NCBI RefSeq assembly: GCF_000426065.1
Contig: NZ_AUEQ01000011.1
Coordinates: 186,001 to 250,000, forward strand
DNA: 64,000 nt
Source of the DNA: Mycobacterium sp. URHD0025
GTDB taxonomy: Bacteria; Actinomycetota; Actinomycetes; Mycobacteriales; Mycobacteriaceae
Reading direction: 5' to 3'
In this document: one piece after another, positions 1 to 7,432 of the stretch
Layout of the letters: each line of letters starts with the position of its first letter
Numbering within the stretch: position 1 is the stretch's first letter
Translations under genes and position numbers: made by a program
The notes under the pieces: generated by a model
The model's database searches: none
The model's input: the letters and a program-made list of their open reading frames with translations, nothing else
What the model was told of the DNA's origin: nothing

Positions 1-351
1 GGCTACGGCCTTGGGGCGCAGGCAATGTGCGGAGGCAGCCTCCATGAGCCGCTGCTGACGGTGGCGTGGCCGGGTGCCCACCTGGGCCCGATGGGCCTGG
101 AGGGAGCGGTCCGGCTCGGCCTGCGCAAGGAGCTCGAGGCGATCGCCGACGACGACGAGCGCGAGCAAGCGGTGCGGGCCGCGACCGCGGCAGCCGAGGA
201 GAACGCCCGCGCACTCAACTCCGCGTCGCTGTTCGAGATCGACGACGTCATCGATCCGGCCGAAACCCGTGACCTGATCGCCGCCACGCTGGCAGCGGCC
301 GCTCAGGACGAGCGACCCGCGCCGCGCGCACGATTCGTCGACACCTGGTGA
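1..351 (+). CDS. Acyl-CoA carboxylase carboxyltransferase subunit, C-terminal fragment
   Basis: The reading frame is open from base 1, so the gene begins before the window and only about 116 C-terminal residues are seen. The fragment has the end expected of AccD-type beta subunits of acyl-CoA carboxylases: a GYGLGAQAM-like segment, a WPGAHLGPMGLEGAV segment that lines the acyl-CoA pocket, and the terminal pattern in which an EIDDVIDPAETR motif precedes a short tail. These subunits move the carboxyl group from carboxybiotin to acetyl-, propionyl- or longer acyl-CoA for fatty and mycolic acid synthesis or for branched-chain catabolism. Substrate cannot be told from this piece. The stop lies 4 bp from the stop of the convergent acetyltransferase gene. 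Confidence 0.85.
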   Translation, partial: GYGLGAQAMCGGSLHEPLLTVAWPGAHLGPMGLEGAVRLGLRKELEAIADDDEREQAVRAATAAAEENARALNSASLFEIDDVIDPAETRDLIAATLAAAAQDERPAPRARFVDTW

Positions 352-355
352 CGCC

Positions 356-865
356 TCACAGCTCCAGGTACATGACGTGCAGCCCGACCAGGCCGTTGGT
401 CCGGGATCGGTATGCCTCCGGGACGGTGCCGATGATCCGGAAACCCAGGTCCTCCCATAGCGCCACGGCTCGCACATTGGTCTCCACCACCGCGTTGAAC
501 TGGATTGCCCGGTAACTGTTTTCGCGGTGCCAGTCGATCACCCACCGCGCCATGGCGCGACCGACACCGCGCGCGGACGACGACGGGTCGACCATGAAGC
601 TCGCGGTGCCGACATGATCACCGCGGCCGGGCTTGTTGGGCCCCATCCGCGCGGTGCCGACGATGACTCCGTCGACCACTGCGACGATGGTGTGCCCCGG
701 TGCGGGCGCAAGCCACATTTCCGAAATCTGCTCATCGCTCAGATCCTCCGGGTAGGTGTAGCTTTCGCCGTCGGCCACGATCGCGCGGAAGAACGGTGCG
801 ATCTCGGCGATGTCGGCGGCCCGGGCGGCACGAATCTCCACCTCCCGACCATACGACCGGACCAT
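356..865 (-). CDS. GNAT family N-acetyltransferase
   Basis: The 169-residue protein has the layout of a single-domain GNAT enzyme: an early strand (EIRAARAADIAEI), a central acetyl-CoA pyrophosphate-binding loop with the pattern ARGVGRA at about residues 98-104, and the late NVRAVALWEDLGF helix-strand that is typical of phosphinothricin/amino-acid acetyltransferase relatives. Family knowledge says it transfers acetyl from acetyl-CoA to a primary amine; the substrate is unknown. The ATG at 865 has no good Shine-Dalgarno, so it may be leaderless; a GTG at 841 would give a start at VEIRAARAAD, which is also a normal GNAT beginning. It is divergent from the DUF4383 gene, with a palindrome between them. 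Confidence 0.85.
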   Translation of the reverse strand: MVRSYGREVEIRAARAADIAEIAPFFRAIVADGESYTYPEDLSDEQISEMWLAPAPGHTIVAVVDGVIVGTARMGPNKPGRGDHVGTASFMVDPSSSARGVGRAMARWVIDWHRENSYRAIQFNAVVETNVRAVALWEDLGFRIIGTVPEAYRSRTNGLVGLHVMYLEL

Positions 866-867
866 TG

Positions 868-882
868 ACTACACGCTGTAGT
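868..882. promoter_or_regulatory. Palindrome between two divergent genes
   Basis: ACTACA-CGC-TGTAGT is a perfect inverted repeat with 6-bp arms and a 3-bp spacer. It fills much of the 34 bp between the start codons of the acetyltransferase (865) and the DUF4383 gene (900). The symmetry and location suggest a repressor operator shared by both genes; the binding protein is unknown. Confidence 0.4.
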
Positions 883-899
883 AGACGTAGCGTCCGGGC

Positions 900-1337
900 A
901 TGAAGCAGTGGAGTTTCGCTCAATGGGGACTGCTGATCATCTCGCTGTTCCACGTAGTGCAGGCAATCATCGGTTTCATTGCCGAGCCGAGTTTCGCGAT
1001 CGGGCCGGATGCGCCGACCACGCCCATTCTCGGCATGGACTACAACGGTTGGCATGCGGTCGCCGGACTGGCCTTGTTCGGCCCCGGTCTGGTGTTGTGC
1101 TGGCGAAAATCCTGGGCCGTGCTCTATCTCCTGCTGGCCGCGGTCGCCGGAGCGCTACCGGGAATCTGGGCGTTCTTCTCGAACCAGGTGGCCTACATAT
1201 TCGCCTTCCCCAACAACATCACCGACGCGATCGTCCACATGGCAACCGCCGCGGTGATGCTGGCGGTGGCAGGAGTGCAGATCTACCGTGATGGCGGCCT
1301 GCATAACTCACTGTCCGGGCTAACCCTCAAGCGGTGA
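900..1337 (+). CDS. DUF4383-type integral membrane protein
   Basis: The 145-residue protein is mostly hydrophobic, with four probable membrane helices at about residues 9-28, 50-67, 72-92 and 112-132. The sequence FNNITDAIVHMATAAVMLAVAG and its analogues in this family (here with FPNNITDAIVH) place it in the DUF4383 group of small actinobacterial membrane proteins with a conserved N-x-x-D-x-x-x-H segment. Function is unknown. It starts at an ATG without an obvious ribosome-binding site, 34 bp from the divergent acetyltransferase start, and is followed by a long intergenic stretch, so it is probably monocistronic. Confidence 0.75.
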   Translation: MKQWSFAQWGLLIISLFHVVQAIIGFIAEPSFAIGPDAPTTPILGMDYNGWHAVAGLALFGPGLVLCWRKSWAVLYLLLAAVAGALPGIWAFFSNQVAYIFAFPNNITDAIVHMATAAVMLAVAGVQIYRDGGLHNSLSGLTLKR

Positions 1338-1638
1338 GCGGATCAGTTAGCTGCGGGGCCGCCGGATAACGATTCGGTCACTACATCGGTCGCCATACAT
1401 CACGATCAAATAAGAATGGCGCCCGGTCTTTGAGAGATTTCACGATCATCGGCCCCAATTCGGCGGAATTGAGGCGCAATTCACGGCCGCCTACCGTAAC
1501 GCCACCTCACCTGTCACAGCTGTTTCACAGCACAATCGTTTTGCTCGTCACCACCACGGTTACTTTCGAGTTCGGGCCGGGGACAGCGATCTCAATCGCG
1601 ACCCAATGAGAAACCCAGAACCCCGAAGGAAAATGATC
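1338..1638. other. Intergenic stretch upstream of haemophore-like gene
   Basis: About 300 bases without a convincing ORF on either strand. It contains the inverted repeat CAATTC-GGCG-GAATTG at 1456-1471 and a further CAATTC half-site at 1477-1482, and it becomes less GC-rich towards 1500-1600, as expected of a promoter region for the secreted protein gene at 1639. No haem or iron box that I recognise was found. Confidence 0.5.
1456..1482. promoter_or_regulatory. Inverted repeat plus third half-site (CAATTC)
   Basis: CAATTC-GGCG-GAATTG is a perfect inverted repeat with 6-bp arms, followed 5 bp later by another CAATTC in the same orientation as the left arm. Three copies of a 6-mer within 27 bases of GC-rich DNA suggest a regulator site, but the distance to the next start (about 160 bp) is large. 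Confidence 0.25.
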
Positions 1639-2037
1639 ATGAAATTCACTGGTATCACCGCGCGCCGAGGAATTGCCGGCGCATGTGCCGCGGGCCTGCT
1701 CGGCGGAGTCGCCGCGGCAATGATCGGCGCGCCGACGGCGGCGGCCGCACCCGACTGCAGCGCCAGCGGGGTGGCCGGCACGGTCAGCAGCACCACCGGT
1801 GCCGCGCGCGCCTATCTCGACAGTCACCCGGGCGCCAACCAGGCCGTGAGCGCCGCGTTCACCCAGCCGCGTCCCCAGGCCGCAGCCACGTTGCGCGGTT
1901 ACTTCACCGCCAACCCGCAGGAGTACTACGACCTGCGCGGAATCCTGGCTCCGATCGGGGACACGCAGCGGGCATGCAACGTGACGGCATTGTCACCCGA
2001 GCTGGCCTCGGCCTACTCGGAGTTCATGGCCGGGTAG
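1639..2037 (+). CDS. Haemophore-like secreted protein (Rv0203-type)
   Basis: The 132-residue product begins with a Sec signal peptide (about residues 1-36, ending in a run of Ala before PDC) and continues as a small, mostly helical domain with exactly two cysteines (Cys40 and Cys113) that would pair. This is the layout of the mycobacterial haemophore-like family whose best known member, Rv0203, binds haem outside the cell and passes it to MmpL3/MmpL11. Haem binding here is inferred from the family, not shown by the sequence. The start at 1639 is chosen because AAGGAA at 1626-1631 lies 7 bp upstream; the alternative ATG at 1633 would be only 1 bp away from it. Confidence 0.7.
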   Translation: MKFTGITARRGIAGACAAGLLGGVAAAMIGAPTAAAAPDCSASGVAGTVSSTTGAARAYLDSHPGANQAVSAAFTQPRPQAAATLRGYFTANPQEYYDLRGILAPIGDTQRACNVTALSPELASAYSEFMAG

Positions 2038-2050
2038 GCAACCGGGATCC

Positions 2051-2815
2051 TCAATGACCGTGCGGGTCAGCGGCATTGAGCGTGGCGACAACCTGGTCGT
2101 AATCCCCGCGCGCTTCGCCGTAGCGCAGGAATTTGACCCGGTCCACCTGGATCTCCCTGGCGTCGGGCTCGCGTTCGAGCAGATCGACCACCTCGGCGAC
2201 GAACTCGTCGAGGGGCATGGCGAAGCTGCTCTCGCGCTGGCCCGGCACCAGGTCGGTGGCCACCGACGGCGGGATCAGCTCGACCAGCTTGACGCTGGTG
2301 TCGGCGAGTTGCATCCGCACCGATTCGGTCAGCAGGTGGATGGCCGCTTTGGAGGCGTTGTAGCTCGGCGTCGCACGCAGCGGCGCGAAACCCAGGCCCG
2401 AGGACACCGTCATGATCGTGGCATCCGGCTGCGCCTGCAGATGCTCGACGAAGGCCGCCATGAGCCGAACGGGACCGAGCACATTCGTGATGACGGTGGC
2501 CTCGGCCGAGCGCAGAAAGCCCTCGGGCGAGTGCCAGTCCTCGATCGCCATGATGCCTGCCATGGCGATCACGACATTCAGATCGGGGTGCTCGCCCAGC
2601 ACCGTGGCGGCGGCCGCGGCGATGCTGTCCGGATCAGCGATGTCGATCTGCACGGTGTCCAGTTCCGGGTGCTCTGAACGGATCCGTTCCAGCAGTTCGG
2701 TGCGCCTGCCACCGACGATCACGGTGTTGCCCTTGGCCTGAAGTGCCAGGGCCAAAGCCAGTCCGATGCCGCTGGTAGAACCCGGGATGAAGATGGTGTT
2801 GCCGGAAATCTTCAC
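2051..2815 (-). CDS. Short-chain dehydrogenase (DltE-like SDR)
   Basis: Classical SDR of 254 residues from a GTG start: the dinucleotide-binding GSTSGIG loop lies at residues 12-18, the NxAG-equivalent is AMAG near 84-87, and the catalytic YNASK is at Tyr152/Lys156 with an upstream TVSSG serine. The closest named relatives are the DltE/YciK-like oxidoreductases of unknown substrate. The GTG at 2815 is preferred over upstream starts because AAAGGG (2824-2829) sits 8 bp before it and the fold begins right there (VKISGNTIFIPG). It is transcribed away from a LysR gene with a clear LysR box in the shared region, so it is the probable target of that regulator. Confidence 0.85.
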   Translation of the reverse strand: MKISGNTIFIPGSTSGIGLALALALQAKGNTVIVGGRRTELLERIRSEHPELDTVQIDIADPDSIAAAAATVLGEHPDLNVVIAMAGIMAIEDWHSPEGFLRSAEATVITNVLGPVRLMAAFVEHLQAQPDATIMTVSSGLGFAPLRATPSYNASKAAIHLLTESVRMQLADTSVKLVELIPPSVATDLVPGQRESSFAMPLDEFVAEVVDLLEREPDAREIQVDRVKFLRYGEARGDYDQVVATLNAADPHGH

Positions 2816-2885
2816 GGTGAGATCCCTTTCTGAAATCGCCCTCTTTGTTCGTGCCACCCAGCGTGGCACCGCGGTGCGCATAAGT

Positions 2886-2906
2886 CACATGCATAGTTAT
2901 GATGTG
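2886..2906. promoter_or_regulatory. LysR-type regulator box between SDR and LysR genes
   Basis: CACAT-N11-ATGTG is a perfect dyad with the T-N11-A core that defines LysR-type binding sites. It lies in the divergent region between the SDR start (2815) and the likely LysR start (2911), the usual place for autoregulation and target activation. Confidence 0.6.
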
Positions 2907-2908
2907 CG

Positions 2909-2927
2909 ATATGCGTGCAACGCATAT
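2909..2927. promoter_or_regulatory. Second palindrome overlapping the LysR start
   Basis: ATATGCGT-GCA-ACGCATAT is a perfect inverted repeat with 8-bp arms. It begins 3 bp after the LysR box and covers the proposed LysR start codon at 2911, so it could be a second (autorepression) site or a hairpin at the 5' end of the message. Confidence 0.45.
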
Positions 2928-3942
2928 CGACCGAATCGACCTGAACCTGATCCCACCGCTCGTCGCATTACTGGACGAGCAGCAGGTATCCCGCGCCGCC
3001 GAGCGCGTCGGCTTGAGCCAGCCCGCCATGAGCCGTGCCCTGCAGCGGTTGCGGCGGCTCTTGGATGACCCACTGCTGATCCGTGACTCATCCGGATATC
3101 GGCTGACCGCCCGCGCGGAGTCCATCCGAACTCAGTTGCTGACCGTTCTGCCCCAACTCGAAACCCTCTTCTCCCCTGAACATTTCGATCCGCGGAAGGC
3201 GACCGCGCCGGTGCGCCTGATCGCGACCGACTACGCGGTGCAGGCCTTCGGTCCCGCCATCTGCCACGAAGTGCTCCGCGAGTCGCGCGCACCGGTCCGG
3301 TTCCACAGCTGGAGCCACGACAATGTCGCCGAACAACTTCGTGCTTCAGGCGTCGACCTCGGTCTGTTCGGCGGCTACATCACCGCGGACCTGCACTCCG
3401 AGGAGTTGTTGGTCGAGCGGTTCGTGTGCGTGGTTGCCAGAGACCACCCGCTGGCAGAGCACGACAGCATCACGCTGGCCGACTATGCCCGGGCACGCCA
3501 CGTGATCGTCGATGTCCACGACGGAATCCAGCCGGATATCGATCTGCCGCTCAAGAAGCTCGGTCGCCCGCGAGAGGCTGCGGTGACCGTTCCCTATCAC
3601 GCGGTGGCGGCACAACTACTGCCCGGCACGGACCTGATCGCCACATTGCCCAGCCAATGCGTCAACGCCCTCTTCCCGGCGGACGAGTTCCGCGTGACCG
3701 ACGCGCCGGAGGAGATCGCCACCATGGCGTACCGGATGGTTTGGCATCCGGCCTTCGACAACGACGCACGCCATCAGTGGCTGCGCGAGGTGGTACGCAC
3801 GGCGGTCGGGCACGTGATGGCCACCGTCCCCCCGCAGGCCCTGGGGCCGCGCAAACCCACTGAGCGCCGCGACATACCGTGGAGCCAGGCCGACACGTCA
3901 AGGAGGACGGATGGCGAACCGCTGGCAAACGGTCCGAGGTAA
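2911..3942 (+). CDS. LysR-family transcriptional regulator (NodD/PcpR-like)
   Basis: Residues 8-65 form the N-terminal winged helix (DLNLIPPLVALLDEQ, then QVSRAAERVGLSQPAMSRALQRLR), followed by a periplasmic-binding-protein-like effector domain to about residue 300. The DLNLL-type beginning is typical of the NodD-like branch. The start at 2911 is preferred because an upstream ATG at 2899 would lie inside the LysR box; no strong Shine-Dalgarno is visible. The product has a polar C-terminal tail of about 35 residues and its end overlaps the start of the hydrolase gene by 32 bp. It probably controls the divergent SDR gene; the effector is unknown. Confidence 0.85.
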   Translation: MRATHIDRIDLNLIPPLVALLDEQQVSRAAERVGLSQPAMSRALQRLRRLLDDPLLIRDSSGYRLTARAESIRTQLLTVLPQLETLFSPEHFDPRKATAPVRLIATDYAVQAFGPAICHEVLRESRAPVRFHSWSHDNVAEQLRASGVDLGLFGGYITADLHSEELLVERFVCVVARDHPLAEHDSITLADYARARHVIVDVHDGIQPDIDLPLKKLGRPREAAVTVPYHAVAAQLLPGTDLIATLPSQCVNALFPADEFRVTDAPEEIATMAYRMVWHPAFDNDARHQWLREVVRTAVGHVMATVPPQALGPRKPTERRDIPWSQADTSRRTDGEPLANGPR

Positions 3943-5860
3943 TCGCGGCAAGAAGGTGGCCGGGCGGGCGGCGACCCGCGTCCGTAAGCGCAATCCATCG
4001 CCGCTCGAACCCGCGTGGACGCCGCCGCCCGCCCGCTATGGCGTCGGAGTCCACCACAACGTGGCGGTCCGCACCTCCGACGGCACCGTGCTCCGTGCCG
4101 ACATCCACTATCCGACGGTCCCCGAGACCGGGGCGCCGGCACCCGGACCGTTCCCGGTACTGATCTCGATCACGCCATACGGCAAGAAGGCCCCACCGCC
4201 GGCCGCCCAGATCGGCGGCGGCGCCACCCCGTACCTGATCCGGCGGGGCTACATCGAGGTGATGGCCGACGTACGGGGTACCGGCGTCTCGGGCGGCTCG
4301 TTCGAGATGCTGGGGGCCGAGCAGGTGCAGGACGGCGTCGATCTGGTGAATTGGGCTGCGCGGCTGCCGAATTCCAACGGCAGGGTCGGGATGTTCGGCA
4401 TCTCCTACCTGGCCATAAACCAGCTCCTCACCGCCGCCGCGGTAGGTCCCGACTCACCGCTCAAGGCGATCTTCCCGGCGATGGCCGCCAACGATTTCTA
4501 CCGCGACGTGGTCACCATGGGCGGCGTGCCGCACATGCGCACGGTGCGCGCCTACGGCGCCGTCTACTCGCTGCTCAATGTGGTCAACCCGGCTCTGGAG
4601 TTCGCCAAGCGCGGTACGCACGAACGTCCCCGCGCAGGGGGCCTGGCTGCCGTCCTCCAACGTGGGCGCGACCAGCGTCAGTACTTCCGCACCATGATCG
4701 GCGACGCGACCGCCGGCGGGGACACCGCCTTCGACGGACCGTTCTGGGACACCATGCGGGCCTCGGACGTGTTGCCGGACATCGTGAAAAACAAGGTCGC
4801 CGTGTTCCTGGTCGGCGGCTGGCACGATGCCTTCCAGCGCGGCGCGCCGCTGAACTACGCCGCGCTGCAGAACGCCTATGCGGGCCGGCCGCCCAACGCA
4901 CCGATGGAGCCCGGCCAGCCGCTCTCCGACCGGGTGCAATTGATCATGGGCCCCTGGTACCACGTCTCGGATCTGGACGGGTTGCATCTCCATGCCTTGC
5001 AGCTCCGCTGGTTCGACCGCTGGCTCAAGGACGACGCCGGGGCCACTGTGACCGGTTCGCCGATCCGCTTCCAAGCCATCGGCAGCCGGACATGGTTCCA
5101 GGCGGACGATTACCCGTTTCCCGATGCCACGCCGACGCGGCTGTATCTGGCGGAGGGCGGTGACCTCACCGCTGAACCGGCCGCCGAGCAGACCGAGGCC
5201 ACGTTGCGTTATGCGGTGCGCGGTCCGATATCCGGCCGCAGCCTGGAGCAGTGGACCCTGGGGATGGGCAGCTTCATGGCCGCCCAGACGGGGCGGCGGA
5301 TCCGCTACGACCTGGACAACCGGCGGCTGCAGCGCGAGGCCCTGACCTACACCACCGAGGAGTTCGACCAGCCTCGCCTCATCGCGGGCCCGGTCACTTT
5401 GACCGTGCACGCCACGGCCGACACCACCGAGACGCTGTGGGTGGCCCATCTCGACGACTTCGCCCCGGATGGCTCCAGCCGGCCGCTCACTCAGGGCGCG
5501 CTGCTGGGATCGCACCGCGCGCTCGATCCCGAAGCGACGTGGTATCTGCCCGACGGGACGGTGTTGCGGCCGCACCACATCAGTACCCGCGCCGCCGTCG
5601 CACCGGTGGTGCCCGGTGAGCTCACCCGGTATGACCTGGAGATCTTCCCCACCGCGGCGCTCATCGTGCCGGGCCATCGACTCCGGCTGACGCTGACGAC
5701 CTACGACTTCCCGCACCTGGTGCCGACGCAACCGGCCCGGCATGCGCTGGCGGGCGGCACCTATCGGCTCCGTCAGGGCGGCGATGCACCGTCGAGCCTG
5801 CTCATCTCCCTGGCTGATCCCGCCGCGTTCACACCGGACGAATCGCGCGGAGGTACGTAA
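3911..5860 (+). CDS. CocE/NonD-family hydrolase (X-Pro dipeptidyl-peptidase S15 type)
   Basis: The 649-residue enzyme has the full S15/CocE organisation: an alpha/beta-hydrolase core with TPYGK and the DVRGTGVSGG motif, the nucleophile elbow GISYLA with Ser165, a helical cap region (about 185-330), the WYHVSDLDGLHLHALQLRWFDRWLK segment, and the C-terminal jelly-roll (about 400-640). Members hydrolyse esters, peptides or acyl-amides; the substrate here is unknown and no signal peptide is visible. AAGGAGG at 3900-3906 is close upstream of the ATG. The gene overlaps the LysR gene before it and converges with the methyltransferase gene, overlapping its end by 32 bp. Confidence 0.88.
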   Translation: MANRWQTVRGNRGKKVAGRAATRVRKRNPSPLEPAWTPPPARYGVGVHHNVAVRTSDGTVLRADIHYPTVPETGAPAPGPFPVLISITPYGKKAPPPAAQIGGGATPYLIRRGYIEVMADVRGTGVSGGSFEMLGAEQVQDGVDLVNWAARLPNSNGRVGMFGISYLAINQLLTAAAVGPDSPLKAIFPAMAANDFYRDVVTMGGVPHMRTVRAYGAVYSLLNVVNPALEFAKRGTHERPRAGGLAAVLQRGRDQRQYFRTMIGDATAGGDTAFDGPFWDTMRASDVLPDIVKNKVAVFLVGGWHDAFQRGAPLNYAALQNAYAGRPPNAPMEPGQPLSDRVQLIMGPWYHVSDLDGLHLHALQLRWFDRWLKDDAGATVTGSPIRFQAIGSRTWFQADDYPFPDATPTRLYLAEGGDLTAEPAAEQTEATLRYAVRGPISGRSLEQWTLGMGSFMAAQTGRRIRYDLDNRRLQREALTYTTEEFDQPRLIAGPVTLTVHATADTTETLWVAHLDDFAPDGSSRPLTQGALLGSHRALDPEATWYLPDGTVLRPHHISTRAAVAPVVPGELTRYDLEIFPTAALIVPGHRLRLTLTTYDFPHLVPTQPARHALAGGTYRLRQGGDAPSSLLISLADPAAFTPDESRGGT

Positions 5861-6431
5861 GCCGTCCGGCCAACCGGATGCGCCCGGATCCCACTACCGC
5901 GGATTCGAATCCCGCGTCCGCGAACAGCCCGGCCAGAGCGTCACCGCGCACGTCGACGACGTGCACGCTGCCGCCCGGCCGCAGGACCCGGAACAGTTCG
6001 CGAGCAGCGGCGGTCTTGGTCGCCTGGTCGAGGTGGTGCAGCATCATCGAAGACAGCGCGCGGTCGAACTCGCCGTTGCCGAACGGCAGCTCCTGGGCGT
6101 AGGCCCGGGTGAATCGGATACCGTTCATGCCGTTGACTTTTCGCTCCGCCCGCTGCAGTGCCCGTGGATCGGGGTCGGTGCCGACGATATCAGTGCCGGG
6201 ACATGCCTTCTTGGCGCTCACGGTGAGATTGCCTGTTCCACACCCTATTTCGACGATCCGCTGGCCGTCCGACAGTCCGGCCTGCGCGACCAGCTCGCGG
6301 TAGGCGGGGTTCATTCCCAACACCCGCGTCAGGAGGTCGTAGCCGGGCAGGAACGCATCATGGCCCGCGGCGGGCAGGTAGTCATGGCGGTTCTTCAGGA
6401 GATGTGGACGATGTTCGGTCATGACTTCCAT
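5829..6431 (-). CDS. Class I SAM-dependent methyltransferase
   Basis: A 200-residue UbiE/COQ5-like methyltransferase: motif I VEIGCGTGN at about residues 60-68, the acidic ribose-binding segment TDPDPRAL, motif II/III region SSMMLHHL, and the FRVLRPGGSVHVVDV strand that ends the core. The product methylates an unidentified small molecule. A second ATG at 6422 could be the real start (GGAAG is just before it). Its 3' end overlaps the CocE-type gene convergently; its start is 32 bp from the divergent AraC gene, which may therefore control it. Confidence 0.82.
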   Translation of the reverse strand: MEVMTEHRPHLLKNRHDYLPAAGHDAFLPGYDLLTRVLGMNPAYRELVAQAGLSDGQRIVEIGCGTGNLTVSAKKACPGTDIVGTDPDPRALQRAERKVNGMNGIRFTRAYAQELPFGNGEFDRALSSMMLHHLDQATKTAAARELFRVLRPGGSVHVVDVRGDALAGLFADAGFESAVVGSGRIRLAGRLTYLRAIRPV

Positions 6432-6463
6432 GATCTACCGGTATTTACAACGATAGTTGGGCG

Positions 6464-7375
6464 ATGATCGGCAGAACCAGGACTATCTTTGGCAACATGC
6501 CCGAAGCGTCTCGACTGGTCCGCCACCGCGACGGCGTCCCGGTCTACCGGTACTGGACGAACCGCGACGCACCTCCGGTTTCGGTGACCAGGGGCCGGCG
6601 CGCAGAACTCCCCGAACACCGTCCGCACATCCACGACTTCCCGGTGCTCTGGTACGTGCCCACCGATGGAGTCGTCTACGTGGTGGCAGCGGGCGAAGTC
6701 ATCGATCCACGACCGCTGACCGCGGAGTCCGACGGGATCGGCGTGTACTTCGACCCCACCGCCCTGGGATACGACGCCGGTTCGCCATGGCCCACCTGGC
6801 AGGCCCACCCCCTGCTGTTCCCGTTCCTCCACGGACAGTCTGGTGGAATACTGCGGTTGCGCGTACCCGCCGATCGACAACCGCTCTGGGACAGCGCGAT
6901 CCAATCGATCGAGGCAGAACTGGCCGGCCGTCGCGAGGGTTGTCGCCAGGCCGCGCTGGCCCATCTCACCCTGTTACTCATCGACTTGGTCCGCCTCGCC
7001 GACGACGTGGTCGCCGACTTACGACGCAGCGGAGAGCCGTTGCTGGCCGAGGTGTTCTCGGCCATCGACCGCGGATTGTCGGAGCCGCTGTCGTTGCGCG
7101 ACGTCGCCGACGAGGTCGGCATGACGGCGGGTCATCTCACCACGCTGGTCCGGCGGCGGACCGGACGCACGGTCGGAGAGTGGATCAACGAGCGCAGGAT
7201 GAGTCGGGCACGGACCCTGCTCGCCGAAACCGACCTGCCCGTGGCCGAGGTGGCCGCTCGGGTGGGAATGGCCGACCCTGGATACTTCAGCCGTCAGTTC
7301 CGGCGTACGCACGGCCGTTCACCCCGCGAGTGGAGACGATCCGGGCCTTCCGGCATCGGAAGCGAATCGCCTTGA
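6464..7375 (+). CDS. AraC-family transcriptional regulator
   Basis: The N-terminal half is a cupin-like sensor (residues about 30-110, with HRPHIHDFPVLWYV), and the C-terminal 100 residues contain the two AraC helix-turn-helix units (LSLRDVADEVGMTAGHLTTLVRR and TDLPVAEVAARVGMADPGYFSRQFRR) ending in GRSPREWR. A start at ATG 6497 is also possible. Transcribed away from the methyltransferase gene with only 32 bp between them. Confidence 0.88.
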   Translation: MIGRTRTIFGNMPEASRLVRHRDGVPVYRYWTNRDAPPVSVTRGRRAELPEHRPHIHDFPVLWYVPTDGVVYVVAAGEVIDPRPLTAESDGIGVYFDPTALGYDAGSPWPTWQAHPLLFPFLHGQSGGILRLRVPADRQPLWDSAIQSIEAELAGRREGCRQAALAHLTLLLIDLVRLADDVVADLRRSGEPLLAEVFSAIDRGLSEPLSLRDVADEVGMTAGHLTTLVRRRTGRTVGEWINERRMSRARTLLAETDLPVAEVAARVGMADPGYFSRQFRRTHGRSPREWRRSGPSGIGSESP

Positions 7376-7432
7376 TAACAGAGGGGTTACGCCGGGCGCG
7401 GCCCCGAAGGGCACGGCTCGGGCGTTGTTAGC

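Noticed and set aside
4454..5743. 429-codon open frame on the minus strand
   Set aside because: Antisense to the CocE/NonD hydrolase gene; no domain and composition typical of a shadow frame.
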